Source of the DNA: Microvelia longipes
Lineage: Eukaryota > Arthropoda > Insecta > Hemiptera > Veliidae
Assembly (NCBI GenBank): GCA_018340805.1
Contig: JACMZG010001913.1
Span: 6,152,209 to 6,216,208, forward strand
Reading direction: 5' to 3'
DNA: 64,000 nucleotides
The notes under the pieces were generated by a model, which saw nothing but the letters and a program-made list of their open reading frames with translations, was not told the origin of the DNA and did no database searches. The translations under genes and the position numbers were made by a program. Numbering within the stretch: position 1 is the first letter of the stretch; each line of letters begins with the position of its first letter. Positions 58,471 through 64,000 of this stretch are shown one piece after another.

Positions 58471-59092
58471 TCAGGATGTCTTAAATACATCTAAAACGGA
58501 TAATTATGTGGATATCCCGGTTTCGGCTTTTTTCAAACACAATACTTCTTTTATATACCCACGTTATATATGAGAAAAAGTAAAATTATATATAATATAT
58601 CAATTGTGCCGTAAATATAAACAATAAAGACCATGTTAATAAAAGTTTTAATTTAATATCTAGTTACAATAAAACAATATATATTTTTATTTGTTTAATC
58701 GTAAAAGCATGTTATAGGTATCAACATAAAACAATTTTACAACCTTTAAACCCCAAACAAGCATGTTTTGTTCACACTCATAAACTTATACTTTAGTACA
58801 AAAGGATGTGTTCACGCAAACACACATACCAATATAATGAAACCGTTCGCGTTATTGACATCTGTTGCTTAAAATTAAAAAAGTTTTATATTAGATTTTT
58901 GTTTGTTACTTTTTTGTGAAAAAATGTATAAATAAAATAAATTGAAATAAAATATAAAAGTTTTTGAAAGTTTAAATAGTTTAAACTTTCTAAAGTAGAG
59001 TTTAGTGATAGTGATTAGAGTATAAAAGAGGTGATAGATATCACCTTGGTCAGCTATAATCACCTTGATGGACATGTTTTACTCTTTCCTTG
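58471..59092. other. Unassigned AT-rich sequence
   Basis: No gene. 58505-58580 resembles 2589-2660 (CCCGGTTTCGG, then TATACC and GAGTAAAA-like blocks). Confidence 0.4.
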
Positions 59093-59448
<356 letters not shown>

Positions 59449-59449
59449 T

Positions 59450-59670
59450 ATGAATACACCGGGTGGGAAATTTTAGATGCGGTATTTCTTCCAAATTCTG
59501 GTAAATAAAAAATGAATCTGATGCATACCATAATTTAAACTGTCTTAGAAATAAAAATAAATGATTAGAAATTTGAAACCAATGTCACCATAATCTGGTA
59601 AATTTTCCCAAAGATAGTGCTTAATATGTATAATTGATTTATATTCTAACCCACTATTGTATAACACACG
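59450..59670 (+). repeat. Diverged solo monomer of the 330-bp inverted-repeat family
   Basis: Ordered blocks match the monomers of 41866-45019: ACACCGGGTGGGAAATTTT against ACAGGGTGGAACATTTC, GATGCATACCATAAT against GAGCATACCATGAT, AGAAATTTGAAACCAATGT, CTGGTAAATTTTCC and ACTATTGTATAACACAC. It begins right at the end of a (TA)n tract. Confidence 0.7.
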
Positions 59671-60121
59671 GCTAAAGTCAGTTGACAGCCCGCCAAAATC
59701 TCAATGATTTCCACCCTCTTTCTTAACAGAAAATCCCTTTTTTAAGTAAAAAAATCATACTCTGACAACACTGTAAGTCAGGTTATGTTTTGAATTCTAA
59801 TATTTGTTTTTATTGATATCGTATTTTTTTAAATTATTTATTTATTTTTAAGTAGGAATATTGTTGTATCTTATAAATTTACCATTAGTGTTGCTTTTAA
59901 ATTTGTTCGGGAAGTATGAATTAAGTGGAGATAAAGTTGTTAATTACGTAATGCAATGGGTCATAATAGTTCTATGATAAAAGTTCATTATATTGTCAGC
60001 TATAATTACTTATTTTTTCCAGATAGATTTTACTTATTGTTACTGCAATATGCGTTATAAAGCACAATTGTTTATTATTAACGACATGACGTCTTATGGT
60101 CTTAATTTTGGATGATGTATT
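59671..60121. other. Unassigned AT-rich sequence
   Basis: Nothing recognisable. Confidence 0.45.
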
Positions 60122-60999
60122 CATAGATAAACAATATTAACATAGATGGCTCACTCAAAGATTTTTTAAAAAAAATTGTTGATGGATGCAGGAGGTCAAG
60201 TAGTACAGTCTAGTGTGACAGCGTGAATCTGTCAGATATTTTATTTCTGACACTTTATTTATTTATTTTTATTCAACAAACAACGAGCTGTTGAGGGTAA
60301 TCAAGTCTTTCCATCGTTTTCAGCGCTAGAATGATGAGGAGTCTATCGACTCCTCATCATCACTCATCTATGATGAGTGATCCAAGAAAGCTCATAAGAA
60401 TTCGTATAAATTGGTAAAAGTGAAAATTTAATTTCTCACTCTACTTCACCATACTGTCGTTCCCTTGGATTTGAACCTTTAATGTCAGAGTTTCAATTTT
60501 TGTTTTTTTCCTTTACTTATCCGTTTGCGCCAACTCGAGATGTTATATTCAGATAGCAAATTTAAATCTTAAGTCTAAAACACTGAAAATTAATTATTGT
60601 TATTTTTTTAAGAAAACGATGGTGCTGCTTCGCGTGATACAAACAGTAGCCAATCGTTTAGTAAAATAAAATAAAAGTAAACAAAGATCTATGGTATGCT
60701 GTAGTATTCGCGAGTGTTCCCAAGTTTTGAAAAACAAAAATTCATCGCGAATACTACAGCATACCATAGATCTTTGTTTACTTTTATTTTATTTTACTAA
60801 ACGATTGGCTACTGTTTGTATTTAAAAAAATACTACAGCACAATCTAGTAGAGAAAAGAGCAAATATATTTTTACTACTAGCGCTCTTCAAGACTCTACT
60901 GATGAGGCCCCCAACTTAAATCATAAACAAATACTTGTCAATTGAGTGTTCCTACTACACTCGGGAGTGAACCATCTATGTTAATATTGTTTATCTATG
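60122..60999. mobile_element. 878-bp inverted-repeat element with nested hairpins
   Basis: 35-bp arms (60122-60156 and 60965-60999) start CATAGATAAACAATATTAAC and differ at one base. Inside are two adjacent hairpins (60331-60360, arms ATGATGAGGAGTC; 60359-60381, arms ATCACTCATC) and the perfect 77-bp hairpin. No coding frame and no clear target duplication. The true ends could lie slightly outside, as weak similarity continues. Confidence 0.7.
60637..60821. repeat. Perfect hairpin, 77-bp arms, 31-base loop
   Basis: Arms 60637-60713 and 60745-60821 are identical inverted copies by direct reading. The outer end is ATACAAACAGTAGCC, the inner end ATTCGCGA. A transcript would fold into one long perfect duplex. 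Confidence 0.92.
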
Positions 61000-61768
61000 G
61001 ATGTATTGCACTTGATATAACTATATTTTACTTCCTTCCAAATACAACTCCTTTTTTTGTGTCAAGTTTCTATAATTGAATGCGTATTGTTTCATATTAT
61101 AGAAATAATAGGACACAATACGCTGATTGAACTGAAACAGATTGAAACGAAACGAAACCAACTCCAACAAATCAAAATGCACAATGAAGGAAATAAAAGC
61201 TATGCGAGGTTACAAAATGTTTACAACCAGTGCTACCTTTTTATGATTTTATTTACGAAAAAAGGTATTTTTTGTACCAAAAATACCTTTTTTGTCGCGG
61301 TCGGTTTAAACCAATAGCATTCTTTCCCTCCCTTATTTTTTAGAGCGCTGTCAACTGACTTATCTGTGTGTTATATTATACAAACGGGTATTTGCTGTTA
61401 CAATAATCTAAGATGTGTGCCTAGCATCGGCTTCCTAAAGAAATCACTCAAATTCGGTGATATGGGTTATCAATTTCTTAGTATTAATTATTATTTCTGA
61501 AACAATTGATATTATACCTAGTCTATAATATATGATATTATAATGTAATTCAAATTTCCCGGGTTCCAGGCTTTTAGCTCATTTTTCGAAGGGAAAACGA
61601 TAATATGAGACTTAATGGAAAAGTGGTTGACCAACAACAGGCCATCCACTCCTAGCTGCTTAGATCTATGGTATTTTGTTATAAATTACCTGTTTTTAAT
61701 CTCACCATTATTCTGTTTCAGGTATTATCAAGTTACTATGGATAGCTGTCAATAAGAGGTAAAAAAAT
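61000..61768. other. Unassigned sequence
   Basis: No gene; an 86-codon plus frame at 61057-61317 has no recognisable domain. Confidence 0.4.
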
Positions 61769-61962
61769 CGGATGCGGGGTACCTCGGAACTTTTCCTAAT
61801 GACATCGGATTTGCTACGATCATCATACCTGCTTTGGACTCGCTTTGCTCGTCCTCAGAAATACAGTTCGCCAAATATATACTCCAAAATGCCTTCGGAC
61901 TCACTTCGCTTTTCTTCGGATAGTAAATGGATCCGTTTCATTCTCAGCGGTCACCCATACAT
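61769..61962 (+). repeat. Dispersed repeat R1, copy 3
   Basis: Same orientation as 1225-1416, with TGACATCGGATTTGCTACG, TGGACTCGCTTTGCTCGTCC and CAGCGGTCACCCATACA blocks. Confidence 0.75.
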
Positions 61963-62507
61963 TGTAACCTACTCTAAGATTGTGTTAAAATTAAAATAAA
62001 TAAATCGTTGCCGGCTTTTTGCAAGTTAATTTCGTTTTGTTTTAAATTATGGCCAATGTATTATAAAATATTTATTTTATAATATACATAATCGGATCGA
62101 ATATATATAAATTATAAGGGGTTTTCAGGTCTTTTCCCCTTAATTCAACAGTGTCTTATTGTTTATTTTTGACATATCTTTATTATAAAAATATCTGTCC
62201 ACAAAAATCCATTAGTATTGTTTTTGTGAGACATATATAGGCCAAATAACGCGAATGAAAACTCACAACTGTTGAAAAGAACTGTATCAGAAAACCGTAA
62301 ATATTACAAAAACATATTTCCGATCAATGTCGCTCTTCTATATCTTTCTAAAAGAGTTAAGAAAAGGTAAATAGTGGAAGACGAGTAATAGCCTTTAGCT
62401 AGCGTAAAAAAGTTTCTTAACCTAAACATTTTCCTAAGCTCTTGAGCAAGAAAATGATAAATTTAAAAGATTTTGAAAAATCATATCTGTCTGAAATAGG
62501 GCTTTGT
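61963..62507. other. Unassigned AT-rich sequence
   Basis: Nothing recognisable. Confidence 0.45.
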
Positions 62508-62508
62508 G

Positions 62509-62539
<31 letters not shown>

Positions 62540-62560
62540 TATATATATATATATATATAG
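62508..62560. repeat. (TA)n microsatellite
   Basis: About 25 TA units with two interruptions, followed by a short (GT)n. Confidence 0.95.
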
Positions 62561-63311
62561 TGTGTGTGTATACTTATAAGTTATTCTCGTACATTTTTGA
62601 AAATTGTGTGTGTAGGTAAAGATATAGGTAAAGTTTTAGCCCTACGCTCTAATTCTTTGGCCTTCAGTGTTGCCTTTACACCTTAGCATGCCTAACCCAA
62701 CATCCTGCCCTTTAAACCCTTTTTACTTTTATAGGAAACTTTTTCCAATATCTTGCAGACTTTACTCATAATGTTGGCAAACAGAAGAAATAAATATCAG
62801 GAGTTTTCTTTCTATAAATAAAAATCTGGGAATATTATGGCCGCAACATATTGTATTAGAAAAGTTTGACATGGGATTACTTCCATGTATCTCATATAAA
62901 AATATAATAGCATAAATTGTAGTATATAAATGACCAAACAGACTTTGCTTTATAGTATTGCAAGAAAATGACAATATTGGTAACTAAGGTTCGAATCCTG
63001 GTCACAGTAATGTCTGTTTCACTTTGTTATATGGAGTACTAACTGTCGAAAGTAGTAAAATATGACCCATTTACGTGGGCTACATATTAGGGACTAAATA
63101 ATGTGGGCTGCATAATAGGGGGTACATTCATTAATTAAGTGACTAACTTAATAGGGTTTAAACAAGTGACTTACCTCAACCTCTGCTTTCTGACACCTTG
63201 ATAATCCTTATTAAACATACTGCTACGATGGGCAAAACAAGATCTTGCCATCATTTAGCTTTCAAATATTTGAAAGTCATGTACTTCTAATCTTTGTACC
63301 TAGTGTTAGTA
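62561..63311. other. Unassigned sequence with a tRNA-like word
   Basis: AAGGTTCGAATCCTGGTC at 62987-63004 is a good B-box match, but no A box or cloverleaf was seen. Confidence 0.35.
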
Positions 63312-63313
63312 TA

Positions 63314-63742
63314 GACCAAGAGCACAGGGGTGTTTTGTTAATAAAAAGTGTAATGGCTAGAACCGGTCTCAATTTTTCGTAAATATTTTCCTGAACAAGG
63401 ATCTGCAATTCAGCCGACTCGTATTGGATGGGCATCCTAAGCAGAACGCACTTTACAGGTCAAATTTACCACCCAAGTTAACAAACAGTGTAATGGCTGG
63501 AACCGGTCTCAATTTTTCGTTAATACCTTCCTGAAAAAGGATCTGCAATTCTGCCGACTCGTATCGGATTGGTCTCCCAGGCAGAACCTTTGACCCCTAA
63601 AGTGCGTTCTGCCAGGGATCCGGTCCATCCGATATGAGTCGGCAGAATTGCAGATCCTTGTTCAGGAAGGTATTTACGAAAATGTGAGACCGGTTCCAGC
63701 CATTACACTTTTTATTAACAAAACACCCCTGGGCTCTTGGAC
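63314..63742. mobile_element. MITE family C, copy 4
   Basis: 429 bp between TA and TA (63312-63313, 63743-63744). Two direct and one inverted ~115-bp subrepeats, that is copy 2 read in reverse. Confidence 0.92.
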
Positions 63743-63744
63743 TA

Positions 63745-64000
63745 GTAATACTGGAGCTTTGTTGAGCCTGGTGAGTAGGCATATCTTTGTCCTTTTCACC
63801 AACCCCTAATTCATCCACCGATCACTGCGCCTCCGCTATTTCATTCTCATTTAACCTCCTGGTAGTAGTACTATTAGTAGGGAGATCAAGTATGGTGAGT
63901 AAACTACACCTTTATGTTCTTCTCATAAATCTCAAAGTTTTCCACCCATTACTCCACTACAACTATTCTATCCTTGTCTGATTTCCTGCTACGATGAATT
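63745..64000. other. Unassigned sequence at window end
   Basis: Short frames only, and no shared repeat recognised. Confidence 0.45.

Overview
This window looks like repeat-dominated, AT-rich animal DNA, most likely arthropod. The reasons are a BEL/Pao LTR retrotransposon, Penelope-like elements (PLEs) with GIY-YIG endonucleases, tRNA-derived SINE sequence, many MITE-like inverted-repeat elements, and long (TA)n microsatellites. I see no host protein-coding gene, no rRNA gene and no intact tRNA gene. Almost every recognisable coding segment belongs to a mobile element.

Layout. 0.5-9.4 kb: MITE-like copies, a 0.6 kb dispersed repeat (R2) and a 2.4 kb foldback element (3600-5983, 6-bp target duplication) inserted in an older repeat. 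9.5-9.9 kb: short tandem repeats. 10.18-16.34 kb: a BEL/Pao element with 129-131 bp LTRs, PBS, polypurine tract, 5-bp target duplication and the gag/protease/RT/RNase H/integrase order, broken by several single-base frameshifts. 17.56-20.13 kb: an inverted array of ~316-bp monomers, each carrying a hammerhead-ribozyme core, flanked by an 11-bp direct repeat. 20.9-31 kb: MITEs, a PLE fragment, microsatellites, a GC-rich island, 41-bp and 25-bp minisatellites. 31-40 kb: second copies of the MITEs, 64-bp and 51-bp minisatellites. 40.5-48 kb: a Penelope complex of two families whose ends abut (TA)n tracts; one PLE is split by a 3.15 kb element made of inverted ~330-bp repeats. 48.6-64 kb: a 561-bp SINE with a 13-bp target duplication, a Harbinger-like MITE, more minisatellites, a 498-bp palindrome, a perfect 77-bp-arm hairpin nested in a larger inverted-repeat element, and the fourth copy of the commonest MITE family.

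How it fits together. The PLEs and BEL element are the only sources of enzymes; everything else is non-autonomous. The most notable object is the ribozyme array. Its ~316-bp monomers resemble the small ribozyme-bearing repeats called retrozymes, and PLE ends with their own hammerhead-like motifs lie in the same window. I infer, but cannot show, that PLE-type machinery could have mobilised it. Nested insertions give a relative chronology at three sites. Frameshifts in a BEL element with near-identical LTRs, together with ragged deletions in minisatellites, suggest that uncorrected assembly indels may be common here.
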